Shown here in pieces: positions 51,804 through 60,687 of a stretch of DNA of 64,000 nt. Both the position numbers and the translations under genes were made by a program. This DNA comes from Candidatus Saccharimonadota bacterium (GTDB taxonomy: Bacteria; Patescibacteriota; Saccharimonadia; Saccharimonadales; UBA4665): the NCBI GenBank assembly GCA_018062785.1, contig JAGORO010000004.1, forward strand, positions 1 to 64,000, written 5' to 3'. A model generated the notes under the pieces. It saw only the letters and a list, made by a program, of their open reading frames with translations. It was not told where the DNA came from and did not search any database. The first letter of the stretch is position 1. Every line of letters starts with the position of its first letter.

Positions 51804-52248
51804 TTGCGGTGCGTCCGAGCAGCATTCTTGCATGCCATTTCGCCCGTAGCTCCACCCCTGCCGGTACTTCTTCGACTACACGACCATCCATTACTGGACA
51901 GATATTTTCCTCCGGTCCTGCGCACTGTCGCAGGTCACTGCGCAACTCCTCAAGTTCATATCGAGCATCGGTATCGTTTACGACATCAGCACCAAATGCA
52001 GGTCCGATCCTGCCACTTTCATCTATAGGAAAAAGGGTGCGGCGTATATTCTGTGCTGGAAGCGGCAATCGAGACGTCGCCAGAGAAGCTACCCTGCCAG
52101 CAAGCCTAGACACCAAACCTTGGCTGGGCATAACTGCCTCTGGATCGTCCGGCGCCACGACAATGTCGGCAATTGGCGACTTGCAAAGATTCACCTCTGG
52201 GCAACGTTCGCAAAATTTGGATTGGGGAAATTCAATCATTTCAGACAT
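51793..52248 (-). CDS. cysteine-motif protein, 151 aa
   Basis: A soluble protein with CERCPEVNLC at residues 13-22 and a second CAGPEENICPV cluster near residue 110. The spacing CxxC...C and the paired cluster suggest zinc or an iron-sulfur site. The middle is alanine-, arginine- and leucine-rich. No named family recognised. The 3' end overlaps the antiporter gene by 11 nt on the opposite strand. TACACT with an extended TG ends 8 nt before the ATG. Confidence 0.68.
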   Translation of the reverse strand: MSEMIEFPQSKFCERCPEVNLCKSPIADIVVAPDDPEAVMPSQGLVSRLAGRVASLATSRLPLPAQNIRRTLFPIDESGRIGPAFGADVVNDTDARYELEELRSDLRQCAGPEENICPVMDGRVVEEVPAGVELRAKWHARMLLGRTATSE

Positions 52249-52256
52249 ACCGCGCT

Positions 52257-52262
52257 AGTGTA
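52257..52262 (-). promoter_or_regulatory. extended -10 box of the cysteine-motif gene
   Basis: TACACT preceded by TGG on the minus strand and followed by 8 nt before the ATG at 52248; no Shine-Dalgarno. Confidence 0.5.
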
Positions 52263-52293
52263 CCATAGCTACGGTACTATTCTGTCAAAAATA

Positions 52294-53361
52294 TTACTTC
52301 TTGTTCGAGGTACTTTTCGTAGATGCAGCCTTGTTTCGTACCCGAATCGACGCCGCAATAGAAGCCATAATAACACCAATACCGGTAAGACCGGGCACGA
52401 TTTCTGGTATGTGCCATAACGCGCTTGCGAGCATTACGATCGCCAATACAAACACCGTATAGTGCGCTCCGTGTTCTAGGTAAGCAAAGTTGTTTAGCGT
52501 GCCTTTTCGCACCATGTATACTGTCATGGACCGGACCCAGATTGCGCCAATACCAAGACCGGCTGCAATGATTAAGATATCGTTTGTAATCGCAAAAGCT
52601 CCTATAACACCGTCGAAACTAAAGCTCGCATCGAGTATCTGGAGGTAAATAAAGGTTACAAACGCCGCCATGCCGACTTGCTTGGCAGTGGAGCTACCTT
52701 TTTGTTTGGTTTGAAGTTTTTCCATCCAATGCACCAAGATCTGTATGGCAACGTAGGTTGCTGTACCGAAGGCTCCAGCCAAAATCGTCTGTCGGGCATG
52801 CGTATTCATCGGCAGAAATGCAACGAAAAACATAATAATCGACGTTACCGTCGGAGCCCACATCCAGTGGCTAAGCCGTTGCATTTTGCGCTCTATCCAT
52901 CTGATCCACAGCACATCTCGCTCGTCATTAAAGAAGAACTGGAATGCCAGCATCAACAAAAACGCACCTCCAAAGGCAGAAATCATCGGGTGCGCCTCGG
53001 TAAGGTGTTGGCCGTACACCTTTGGATCGTTAAGGGCCAAGCGGACAACCTCACCAAAACCAAGTCCGGCCGTCAATGAAACGATGAGTATCGGGAAAAA
53101 CACACGCATACCAAAAATGGCAATCAAAATGCCGATTGTTAGGAACATTTTTTGCCAAAATGGGCTGAGCCGTTCCAGTATTTTGGCGTTAATGATGGCG
53201 TTGTCGAAGCTAAAGGTAACCTCGACGATGACTAGAATAATCGCTACGTACAGCGCTTTCCAGCCTAAACCAACGGCCACTGCAATAAGCGAGGCAATAG
53301 TTACCAAGCCAGAAAATGCCAAAATGCGAAATGATGAGTTTGGATGAAAAAGATGCTTCAT
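52294..53361 (-). CDS. DUF475 / TerC-like membrane protein
   Basis: A 355-aa membrane protein with at least seven helices. IILVIVEVTFSFDNAIINAK (about residues 40-59) and ILDASFSFDGVIGAF (about residues 243-257) are the paired acidic FSFDN/FSFDG motifs of the TerC/YkoY/DUF475 group, linked to metal homeostasis (manganese efflux in some relatives) or tellurite resistance. The ATG at 53361 has GGGGGC upstream; an in-frame start at 53382 is less likely. Role in this cell is open. Confidence 0.85.
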   Translation of the reverse strand: MKHLFHPNSSFRILAFSGLVTIASLIAVAVGLGWKALYVAIILVIVEVTFSFDNAIINAKILERLSPFWQKMFLTIGILIAIFGMRVFFPILIVSLTAGLGFGEVVRLALNDPKVYGQHLTEAHPMISAFGGAFLLMLAFQFFFNDERDVLWIRWIERKMQRLSHWMWAPTVTSIIMFFVAFLPMNTHARQTILAGAFGTATYVAIQILVHWMEKLQTKQKGSSTAKQVGMAAFVTFIYLQILDASFSFDGVIGAFAITNDILIIAAGLGIGAIWVRSMTVYMVRKGTLNNFAYLEHGAHYTVFVLAIVMLASALWHIPEIVPGLTGIGVIMASIAASIRVRNKAASTKSTSNKK

Positions 53362-53422
53362 TTGCCCCCTAAGTATACACACTTTTGCGGGTAATCAAAT
53401 CGAGTTTTCTTGAGGAGATTAC

Positions 53423-54346
53423 TTAGATCCATTTTTTTTTGTGGAAGTACCACAAAAACAGCAGTGTAACACCACCGATAATGCTTAGTACAAACACAAA
53501 GGCGTGTGGATTGTCTCGAAACGGCAAAGCAACATTCATCCCCCATAACCCCCCGACAATCGTGGGGATTGTCATGAAAATGGCGATTGAGGTCAGCCGC
53601 TTAAACGTCGCGTTTAGATTGGTTGTTGCAATGGCATCGTATGCCTGACGCATGTTCACCAACGTTCTCAACCTGCCCTGTACGAGAGTAATTAGCTCGT
53701 CGGTACCACGCTCGATATCTTCTATCATATCGCGATCTTCTTCGTAGAGCCTAAAATACTTGCCGCTCAGCAGCGAACGAAAAAGCAATGACTGTGGCTG
53801 AAGTGCGCTCAAAAATTCATTAAGATCTTCCTCGAGCTCAATAATGCCTACAAATTCTCGTGTCGTAAGCTGCGATTGTCGCATTTTGGCCCGCAGCTGC
53901 AATATGCGTCGTGAAATCTTCGTTAGTTGTTGCTCGTAGCTTGTGTTTAATCCAGCCAAAATCTGTAGAACTGTTTTGGTTTTTTGGGTCGTCACAAATT
54001 CGACACGGTCGTGAGTAAGATTATCGAGAATCTTTGTTTCCAAGCGACCAATCGTAAACAGATGATCGGCGGTGTATGCCAAAAGCAACGGCTCGGTAGC
54101 GATTTCTTTGCCTTCGGGGTAGCAGTAGCGGGTAAATATATATACAACCCCTTCATCTACCTCAATACGGGGCGCCTCGTACAAATCTGCGGCATCCTCG
54201 AGAAAACTAGCATCTAGGCCGTACGACACAAGTCGTTGTATCTCATCTTTGTCCGGCGCCGTAGCCACAATCCAAGAGCCTGCCTTGGGTTGTTCGAGTT
54301 GCTGCAGATCTCTTTCTCGAGCGCGGCTGTAATATATTGTTATCAC
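53423..54346 (-). CDS. corA: CorA-like magnesium transporter
   Basis: A 307-aa CorA-family channel. The cytoplasmic N-terminal domain is followed by long helices and two C-terminal membrane helices, with the family signature GMN in GGLWGMNVALPF at about residues 269-271. The tail KKKWI ends in basic residues. It probably transports Mg2+ or Co2+. The start is a GTG at 54346. Confidence 0.93.
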   Translation of the reverse strand: MITIYYSRARERDLQQLEQPKAGSWIVATAPDKDEIQRLVSYGLDASFLEDAADLYEAPRIEVDEGVVYIFTRYCYPEGKEIATEPLLLAYTADHLFTIGRLETKILDNLTHDRVEFVTTQKTKTVLQILAGLNTSYEQQLTKISRRILQLRAKMRQSQLTTREFVGIIELEEDLNEFLSALQPQSLLFRSLLSGKYFRLYEEDRDMIEDIERGTDELITLVQGRLRTLVNMRQAYDAIATTNLNATFKRLTSIAIFMTIPTIVGGLWGMNVALPFRDNPHAFVFVLSIIGGVTLLFLWYFHKKKWI

Positions 54347-54540
54347 ATTTTCTCTTTTCGTTTGGTGAATATACGGTTATTTCTAGTGTACACCATTGAT
54401 ACGGCCGCGGCTAATCACTCCGATTTTTTCCGTTTTGCCCTACCTTTTTGTACTTCAATACCTTAAAGTTGTATTTTTTTACATTTTGTGTTATAGTGTA
54501 ACTATATCTACTAGAGGTGCTTTGCAGAGTTTGGAGTGTG

Positions 54541-55338
54541 ATGCAATACTTTCGCAATAAATCACTGAGTTTTTGGGCAGCCATTGCGGGTACGTGCCTT
54601 GGTGTTATGCTGTTCATTGGCTACAGCATACGTATAGGCGACAGTGCTACCCCCGTATCCGCGACGCAACCCACTAGTCGCCCAAAGCTCTCGACCGATG
54701 GTATTAAGCCACTCAATACAAACACTCCACCCCCGCCACCATCCGACAGAGTTTCTAGCACGTTCCAAGCCCAACCTGCGACATGCACAGGGAGTACCTA
54801 CCAAAAGCCCTCGGAGCTAAACCCTGCTAACCTGCCGCAAGGGCTAACCATTCAGCGCGACGCACCACAACGATATGAAATTTTTGGGTCGACTGTTCCT
54901 GATCTAAGGCGAGCAATCCGTGATTGCGCTATACGCGCTGCTTCGGTTGATACATTTCACGCACTTACCGGCTACCGCATGACTTGGTCGTATGTAACCA
55001 CTCCGAACGCAAGTGGCGTATGCTCGGTCGATTCTGTCCGCGTCGCTACGCACATTGCGCAGTACTTGCCACTATATCAACAATCTGGAGCGGCACGATC
55101 CCATTGGGATACCTACTTTGCCGCACTCGTGACACACGAAAACGGGCACGCCGATATCAATATTCAACACGCCGAGCGACTCGTTGCTCGGCTACAATCG
55201 CTAAAAAGCACTGATTGTGCGAATGCCGCCGAGCTTGCACAGCAGACCATACAATCCGAGCTCGCAATGCTCGCTTCCGCAAACGAAGTCTACGACGCCC
55301 AGACAGGCCATGGCCAAAATCAGGGCGCCAGTCTTTAG
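54541..55338 (+). CDS. exported DUF922-like protein with HExxH-type motif
   Basis: A 265-aa protein with an N-terminal membrane helix or signal peptide (about residues 11-32), a proline-, serine- and threonine-rich linker, and a C-terminal domain with ALVTHENGHADINIQHAERL (HENGH, residues 199-203), the DUF922 pattern. A HExxH with a following HxxR could be a zinc site, and family members are predicted secreted metal-dependent proteins of unknown activity. GGAG lies 7 nt before the ATG at 54541. Four cysteines in the outer part may form disulfides. Confidence 0.8.
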   Translation: MQYFRNKSLSFWAAIAGTCLGVMLFIGYSIRIGDSATPVSATQPTSRPKLSTDGIKPLNTNTPPPPPSDRVSSTFQAQPATCTGSTYQKPSELNPANLPQGLTIQRDAPQRYEIFGSTVPDLRRAIRDCAIRAASVDTFHALTGYRMTWSYVTTPNASGVCSVDSVRVATHIAQYLPLYQQSGAARSHWDTYFAALVTHENGHADINIQHAERLVARLQSLKSTDCANAAELAQQTIQSELAMLASANEVYDAQTGHGQNQGASL

Positions 55339-55346
55339 TACTAGGC

Positions 55347-56555
55347 CTAGTGCTTCTGAATGAACGTAAGGGCGTGGCCTATACGACCAGCACGGCCAGT
55401 TCGACCAATACGATGCACGTAATCTTCGTACGTCTGAGGCTGGGCGTAATTGACTACATGTGTAATGTCGGAAACGTCTATGCCTCGTGCCGCCACATCG
55501 GTTGCGACTAGGATCTTTACTTCATTGTTTTTGAATGACCGGAGCGCCCTGCTTCGTGCGCCTTGGCTTTTGCCACCATGAATACTGATCGCCTCAAAAC
55601 CTCGTTCTTTTAGTTCAATCTCAAGCCGCTCAACATTACGCTGTGTCTCTTCAAAAATGATCACTTTTTCGGTATCTGCATGGATCAAAATATCATGGAG
55701 CTTGTCTTGCTTGTCATACTTATCTTGGAAGCGCACTACATCTTGGTGGACCGTATCGCTTGTATCACCACTCTTGACCGTAACCGTACGGGCGTCTGGC
55801 GAAAACGTAGCTATCAACCCACTGACCCGCGCGTCCATCGTTGCCGAAAAGTAAAAAATCTGCCGTTCGTTCGAAAGCTTCGTCAGCAAAAGACGTACAT
55901 CGTCTACAAATCCCATGTCTAACATGCGATCTACCTCGTCGAGTACCGCAATATTAAACTCCGAAAGTCTGAGCGTTCCACGCTCGATGTGATCTTTGAT
56001 ACGACCCGGCGTTCCTATGACAATCGAGGGGTTCTGACGGAGCTGAAACAGTTGCTTACCATACGGTGACCCACCTATGAGAAGTGCGCGTTTTATCCCG
56101 TTTTCGGGACTAATCGAATGACACTCGGCTTCAATTTGTGCTGCAAGCTCGCGTGTTGGTGCGACAATTAGTGCCCTAGTGCGACGGTTAGTCAAGATTT
56201 GGCTCAGTACCGGTAGCGCGAAAGCTGCAGTCTTACCCGTTCCGGTATTGGCAATACCAATGACATCCAAGCCCTGCAGACCCAGTGGAATCGCTTGGTC
56301 TTGGATGGGGGTTGGCACCACGTAGCCCTTGCGAGCTATGGTTTTTTGCAACCGTTCATCGAGCGCGAAATCGGCAAACGTATGTGTTGGCGTATACTCT
56401 TCGACTGTCGTCGATGTGGCAACGCGCACAAAAAGCTCAGGGTTGATATACTGTCCGCGGCCAGAATTTTTTCGCTTTGATCGATTTGCGTTGTTGGCTC
56501 GTGCGTATGGTCGGCGACTGCCCCTGTAGGCATACCGACTGTTAGAATTTGGCAT
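55347..56555 (-). CDS. DEAD-box RNA helicase
   Basis: A 402-aa ATP-dependent RNA helicase. A basic, RG/RN-rich N-terminal tail (residues 1-35) precedes the helicase core: Q-motif around residues 60-92, Walker A ANTGTGKT (residues 102-109), DEVD in place of DEAD (VLDEVDRMLDMGF), SAT in YFSATMDARV, and motif VI HRIGRTGRAG. The C-terminus stops right after the core. Such proteins act in ribosome assembly and cold adaptation. AAAGGAT precedes the ATG; the longer frame to 56627 is rejected. Confidence 0.93.
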   Translation of the reverse strand: MPNSNSRYAYRGSRRPYARANNANRSKRKNSGRGQYINPELFVRVATSTTVEEYTPTHTFADFALDERLQKTIARKGYVVPTPIQDQAIPLGLQGLDVIGIANTGTGKTAAFALPVLSQILTNRRTRALIVAPTRELAAQIEAECHSISPENGIKRALLIGGSPYGKQLFQLRQNPSIVIGTPGRIKDHIERGTLRLSEFNIAVLDEVDRMLDMGFVDDVRLLLTKLSNERQIFYFSATMDARVSGLIATFSPDARTVTVKSGDTSDTVHQDVVRFQDKYDKQDKLHDILIHADTEKVIIFEETQRNVERLEIELKERGFEAISIHGGKSQGARSRALRSFKNNEVKILVATDVAARGIDVSDITHVVNYAQPQTYEDYVHRIGRTGRAGRIGHALTFIQKH

Positions 56556-56708
56556 AAAAATAGAATCCTTTTTGATTATTGTAGCTTGGTTATATTCATA
56601 GATTGCTACCATGAATCCGCTAAGCAAAACTACCGTAACTCTTGGACTCTATACGATTGGCGCGACTGTGCCCTACTGGGTGCACGCCCGTGTAATAACA
56701 ATGCATCC

Positions 56709-56717
56709 ATTATACCA
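56709..56717 (-). promoter_or_regulatory. extended -10 promoter of the DEAD-box gene
   Basis: TATAAT preceded by TGG on the minus strand, giving a leader of about 147 nt before the helicase ATG. The promoter lies in the typA-helicase gap. Long leaders are typical of cold-regulated helicase mRNAs, but that role is inferred. Confidence 0.55.
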
Positions 56718-56734
56718 TAAAAATCTAGGAATAC

Positions 56735-58558
56735 CTATTTTTGGCGTTTTCGCTTGTTTGGGTCGAGCTCTCGCTTACGCAAACGCAAGTTTTGAGGGGT
56801 TACTTCGAGCAGCTCGTCGTTCTCAATAAAATCAAGGCACTGCTCCAAACTAAAAATCGTAGGCGGTGTCAGCTGAACAACGCCATCTGACGAGCTTGAA
56901 CGCATGTTGGTAAGCTGCTTAGCCTTACAAATATTAATCTCCATGTCCTCTTGGCGAGTATTTAGGCCAATGATTTGTCCGGCATACACCTGTTCGGCTG
57001 GGCCAATGAAGGTCGTGCCCCGTGCTTCCGCATTTTGTAGCGCGTATGGTGTAGAGACTCCTGTCTCATACGAGATAAGCACGCCATTCCGTAACTGCGG
57101 CAGCGCTGCACCGACCGGCTTATAGCTCTTAACGAGGCTGTTCATCACAATAGTCCCTTTGGTGTTTGTAAGCAGAATATTTCGCATACCAATTAGCGTG
57201 CGTGTTGGCATTTCATATATAAGTTTAGTAACGTTTTTTGAGCCGACACTAAACTGTTCCTTGAGCGTAGCCTTGCGCTGCCCAAGCTCCATTTGCACCG
57301 TACCGACATGTTCGGCTGGAACTTCGATAATCACCTCTTCGACTGGCTCCACCTCGACATCATTCTCAATGTGCGTAACCACCTGCGGGCGACCAACCTC
57401 AAATTCGTAGCCTTCGCGGCGCATTGTTTCGATCAGCACACCTAGGTGTAGCTCGCCTCGGCCGGCTACCGTAAAGCCGATACCGTCTTCACTAACCTCG
57501 AGCCCGACATTAGTTTCAAGCTCTTTTTTGAGGCGCTCGGCAATCTGGCGTGATGTACTAAACTCACCTTCTTTGCCCTTAAGGGGACTCGTATTTGGCC
57601 CTAGGTAAATGCGAAGGGTTGGTGCCTCTACCTCAATGGTCGGTAGAGCCTCGGGATTCTCTGCATCCGCTACCGTCTCACCTATCTGTGCATCGCCCAC
57701 GCCCGTTAGTTGCACAATATCGCCGGCAACACCTTCGGGAACTTCATATTTGCTTACACCTTGGCTCATAAAAACCAGTTCGACCTTGGCTCTAGAAATC
57801 GTGCCGTCCTTTTTGCAGAGGGCTACTTGTGTACCTGCTTTGATTTTGCCACGCGAGATCCGTCCAATAGCATACTTACCCTTAAAGTTGTCCCATGCTA
57901 GTGCAGTAACCAGCATTTGGAATGGCTTGTCGAGTTCGACTTTTGGTGCTGGAATTTTTTCGATGATTGCGTCAAGCAGGGGTGAAAGATCGACATTTTC
58001 ATCGGCATTTACTGGGGGCGTTGCCCAAGATTTGCCCTCGCGACCGATTGCATAGTACACGGGATAATGCAGCTGATCCTCGTGCACGGCTAGCTCGAGG
58101 AACAGGTCCGCTAGTTCGTCTTCGACTTCCGAGATACGGGCACCTGGTTTATCGATTTTGTTCATAACGACGATTGGTGTCAGTTCGGCCCCTAGAGCTT
58201 TTTCTAGGACGAATTTTGTCTGAGGCATTGGGCCTTCTTGCGCATCGACGATCAAAACACAACCATCGGCCATATTAAGCGTACGCTCAACCTCACCAGA
58301 AAAGTCAGCATGACCGGGCGTATCGATAATGTTGATGCGGTAGTCGCCGTGTTGTACAGCCGTAACCTTGGCGGTGATAGTGATACCGCGCTCACGCTCT
58401 TGATCGCCACTGTCCATAATGAGTTCTTGGTTCATTTCAGCCTGATTATCACGGAACGTATGGCTCTGCTTGAGCAGCCCATCAACCATGGTTGTCTTGC
58501 CATGATCCACATGGGCAATGATGGCAATGTTTCGGATTTTGCTGGGGTCTTGTTTCAT
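56735..58558 (-). CDS. typA: translational GTPase TypA/BipA
   Basis: A 607-aa ribosome-associated GTPase of the BipA family. G motifs are AHVDHGKTT (residues about 15-23), DTPGHADF, NKIDKPGA and the following domains include HIENDVEVEPVEEVIIEVP and the C-terminal RLRKRELDPNKRKRQK basic tail. It takes part in ribosome assembly and stress adaptation. A hairpin-forming leader and TATACT lie upstream of the ATG at 58558. Confidence 0.96.
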   Translation of the reverse strand: MKQDPSKIRNIAIIAHVDHGKTTMVDGLLKQSHTFRDNQAEMNQELIMDSGDQERERGITITAKVTAVQHGDYRINIIDTPGHADFSGEVERTLNMADGCVLIVDAQEGPMPQTKFVLEKALGAELTPIVVMNKIDKPGARISEVEDELADLFLELAVHEDQLHYPVYYAIGREGKSWATPPVNADENVDLSPLLDAIIEKIPAPKVELDKPFQMLVTALAWDNFKGKYAIGRISRGKIKAGTQVALCKKDGTISRAKVELVFMSQGVSKYEVPEGVAGDIVQLTGVGDAQIGETVADAENPEALPTIEVEAPTLRIYLGPNTSPLKGKEGEFSTSRQIAERLKKELETNVGLEVSEDGIGFTVAGRGELHLGVLIETMRREGYEFEVGRPQVVTHIENDVEVEPVEEVIIEVPAEHVGTVQMELGQRKATLKEQFSVGSKNVTKLIYEMPTRTLIGMRNILLTNTKGTIVMNSLVKSYKPVGAALPQLRNGVLISYETGVSTPYALQNAEARGTTFIGPAEQVYAGQIIGLNTRQEDMEINICKAKQLTNMRSSSSDGVVQLTPPTIFSLEQCLDFIENDELLEVTPQNLRLRKRELDPNKRKRQK

Positions 58559-58685
58559 GGCAAAAAATAAAGCGCACTATTAGTCGCGCCCTTTCGTGCA
58601 GTAGTATAGCATATTTTGTTGTTTTTCCTGCGCCAGCCTATCGGGCCAACAAATATATTCCGTTGCAACAGGGGTAAAAAATCGC

Positions 58686-58691
58686 TATACT
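58686..58691 (+). promoter_or_regulatory. -10 box of the CNNM/CorC gene
   Basis: TATACT, 11 nt upstream of the GTG at 58703 chosen as start codon, with no Shine-Dalgarno. Confidence 0.45.
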
Positions 58692-58702
58692 GGCATGCAT
58701 AC

Positions 58703-59695
58703 GTGAACATCCTCATTGTCTTTTTCGAAGTAATTAGCCTCATCCTTGTTGCTGCAGTCTGCTCAGGGTTGAACGTTGCATTCATGTCTCTTAATATTGC
58801 TGACCTTAGGCGCAAGGCAAAACTCGGTAATGGCTATGCCAAAAAACTACTACCACTTAGACGAAATGCCCATCTTACACTGGCTGCTATTTTGCTTACC
58901 AATGTTGCCGCCGCTAGCATGACACCACTTGTGATCGACTCTCGGCTCAACGGACTTATGGCCGTCCTAATTAGTACCTTAATGCTAACTGTTTTTAGCG
59001 AGATTATGCCCCAGGCACTCTTTGTGCGGAACGCCGTTACCACCTGCGGCAGGCTGCATTGGCTCCTCGTCGGTATGATTGTCGTTACCTACCCAATTGC
59101 CAAGCCAATCCAGCTTTTACTCGACAAACTTTTTGGGACCGCCCGCCAAAACCTTCATTCTCGTCACGAACTCGGTCTGCTCATTAACGAACACCTCGGC
59201 AAGAAAGAGAGTGAGCTCGACGAAGACGAAATAGAGATCATCAAGGGCGCCCTGCAGCTCAGCGAAAAACGAGTACACAGTATTATGATGCCAATTCGCC
59301 AAGTTGCATGGCTTAAGCCGACCGATGTTATCGACGATGTACTGATAGACGAGATCAAGGCCACCGGCCATAGTCGTATTCCGATCTTCAATGCTGCTAA
59401 AACGATTTGTTTCGGCGTGTTACTTGTAAAAGAACTGGTCGATGTCGATTTCGACGAAAATCCGCCACGCGTCGACGAACTGCGGCTTCACCCTACTCAA
59501 ACCGTCGGCAGCATGACCGCGCTTGACACTATGTTCCGCAAATTTATTGCAGCGCAGTCTCACCTTATTCCTGTAGAAAGAGATGATAAAATTGTTGGTA
59601 TTGTCACCATCGAAGACTTGGTCGAAGAAATTGTTGGTCATGAAATCCACGACGAAACCGACCGCGATAAGCTCAAAACGTTGCAAAAAAAGTAA
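58703..59695 (+). CDS. CNNM/CorC-type membrane protein with CBS domains
   Basis: A 330-aa HlyC/CorC family protein. The N-terminal DUF21 domain has about three to four membrane helices (LLVAAVCSGLNVAFMSL-like, then VFSEIMPQALFVRNAVTTCG). It is followed by a CBS pair (around residues 190-305, with IMMPIRQVAWLKPTDVIDDV and LIPVERDDKIVGIVTIEDLV). Relatives move Mg2+ or Na+. The start is put at the GTG at 58703 because TATACT is correctly spaced from it; upstream in-frame codons lead back into the typA promoter region. It is divergent from typA. Confidence 0.85.
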   Translation: MNILIVFFEVISLILVAAVCSGLNVAFMSLNIADLRRKAKLGNGYAKKLLPLRRNAHLTLAAILLTNVAAASMTPLVIDSRLNGLMAVLISTLMLTVFSEIMPQALFVRNAVTTCGRLHWLLVGMIVVTYPIAKPIQLLLDKLFGTARQNLHSRHELGLLINEHLGKKESELDEDEIEIIKGALQLSEKRVHSIMMPIRQVAWLKPTDVIDDVLIDEIKATGHSRIPIFNAAKTICFGVLLVKELVDVDFDENPPRVDELRLHPTQTVGSMTALDTMFRKFIAAQSHLIPVERDDKIVGIVTIEDLVEEIVGHEIHDETDRDKLKTLQKK

Positions 59696-59713
59696 CACCC
59701 AAACTACCGCAGT

Positions 59714-59970
59714 AAATTTGACAAAACATATGCTTTATGGCTATTTTTTGCTTGACCTACGTACCAAGCCTACGTAGTCTAGCCTTTGCGTGTCAAATTT
59801 TATGTGTAATTTGGAGCGCAAGTGGACATGGTTTGTCTAGGCAACGATGAGCATTTGATTTTTAGTAACACCTAAATGCTACGGTCTCGATGTAAGTCGA
59901 CACCGAAACAAGGAACAATAATTAAACGCCCTAGAAGTACAACTGACCATTCCAAGGAGGTAAATAACAC
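59714..59970 (+). promoter_or_regulatory. structured leader and promoter region of the LysM gene
   Basis: AAATTTGACA (59714-59723) pairs with TGTCAAATTT (59791-59800) across 67 nt. Inside lie a 7-bp inverted repeat CTACGTA/TACGTAG (59757-59777) and a promoter, TTGACC, 17 nt, TAGTCT (59752-59780), which would give a leader of about 185 nt. AAGGAGG sits 10 nt before the ATG. The nested arms could be an operator or a riboswitch-like leader. Confidence 0.55.
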
Positions 59971-60687
59971 ATGCGAACATTCGCTTTCAGAGTGGTACCT
60001 GTAGTGGCTCTTTTTGCTGTTACAATCATTGCACCCGTTGGTGCAAGCGCTCAAAACGTTCTCGCAAACGTGAAACCGACAAAGCATTCTGTCGGCAAGA
60101 CAATCGCACAAGCAACCGAAAAGCCTGCTCCTGCAGCAAAGCCCGAGACAGCCCCAGCTGCCGAGGCTAGGCCAGCAGAAGTGAAAGTCACGGTGGCCGA
60201 AGGTGAAAGCCTAAGTAGTATTGCTACCACGCAAAACACAACTTGGGTTCGACTCTACAACGCAAACGAACAAATCGCTAACCCTAACATCATTAATCCA
60301 GGTGACCAACTTCGTGTACCAAATGCCGATGAGCAGCTTGCCGACCGGCCTTTGCCAGTCGAGCAGCCAGTAGCTGTAGCCGCTCCAGCGGCAGCAGGTA
60401 GCTACACAGCCTACCGAGCTCCCACACGAACGTATGCAGCAGCGACTGGCCCAGTATCAGGAAACGCTGCCAAGGACTTCATTTATAGTCGCGAGAGCGG
60501 CAATAACCCAAATGCAACTAACCCAGGCGGATGCTACGGTATTGGTCAGGACTGCAATGGCGTCGTCCGGAGCCAGTGTGGCGCCGACTACGCCTGCCAA
60601 GACGCATACTTTACTGGCTACGCCGAGCGACGCTACGGTGGCTGGGAGGGTGCGTATAGCTTCTGGCAGAACAACGGCTGGTGGTAG
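59971..60687 (+). CDS. secreted LysM protein with transglycosylase-like domain
   Basis: A 238-aa secreted protein. A signal peptide (residues 1-28, ending GASAQ) is followed by an alanine- and proline-rich linker, a LysM domain (about residues 71-116, VTVAEGESLSSIATTQNTTW) that binds peptidoglycan, and a C-terminal domain (about residues 165-238) with FIYSRESGNNPNATNPGGCY and RYGGWEGAYSFWQNNGWW, an IsaA/Apf-type soluble transglycosylase fold. It likely trims the cell's own or the host's wall. Strong AAGGAGG before the ATG suggests high expression. Confidence 0.9.
   Translation: MRTFAFRVVPVVALFAVTIIAPVGASAQNVLANVKPTKHSVGKTIAQATEKPAPAAKPETAPAAEARPAEVKVTVAEGESLSSIATTQNTTWVRLYNANEQIANPNIINPGDQLRVPNADEQLADRPLPVEQPVAVAAPAAAGSYTAYRAPTRTYAAATGPVSGNAAKDFIYSRESGNNPNATNPGGCYGIGQDCNGVVRSQCGADYACQDAYFTGYAERRYGGWEGAYSFWQNNGWW

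Noticed and set aside
56611-56829. plus-strand 72-aa ORF near the typA 3' end
   Set aside because: It overlaps typA coding sequence, has no ribosome-binding site and reads like a shadow frame.
59714-59970. cyclic-di-AMP (ydaO) riboswitch upstream of the LysM gene
   Set aside because: The gene type fits, but none of the conserved ydaO blocks was recognised by eye.
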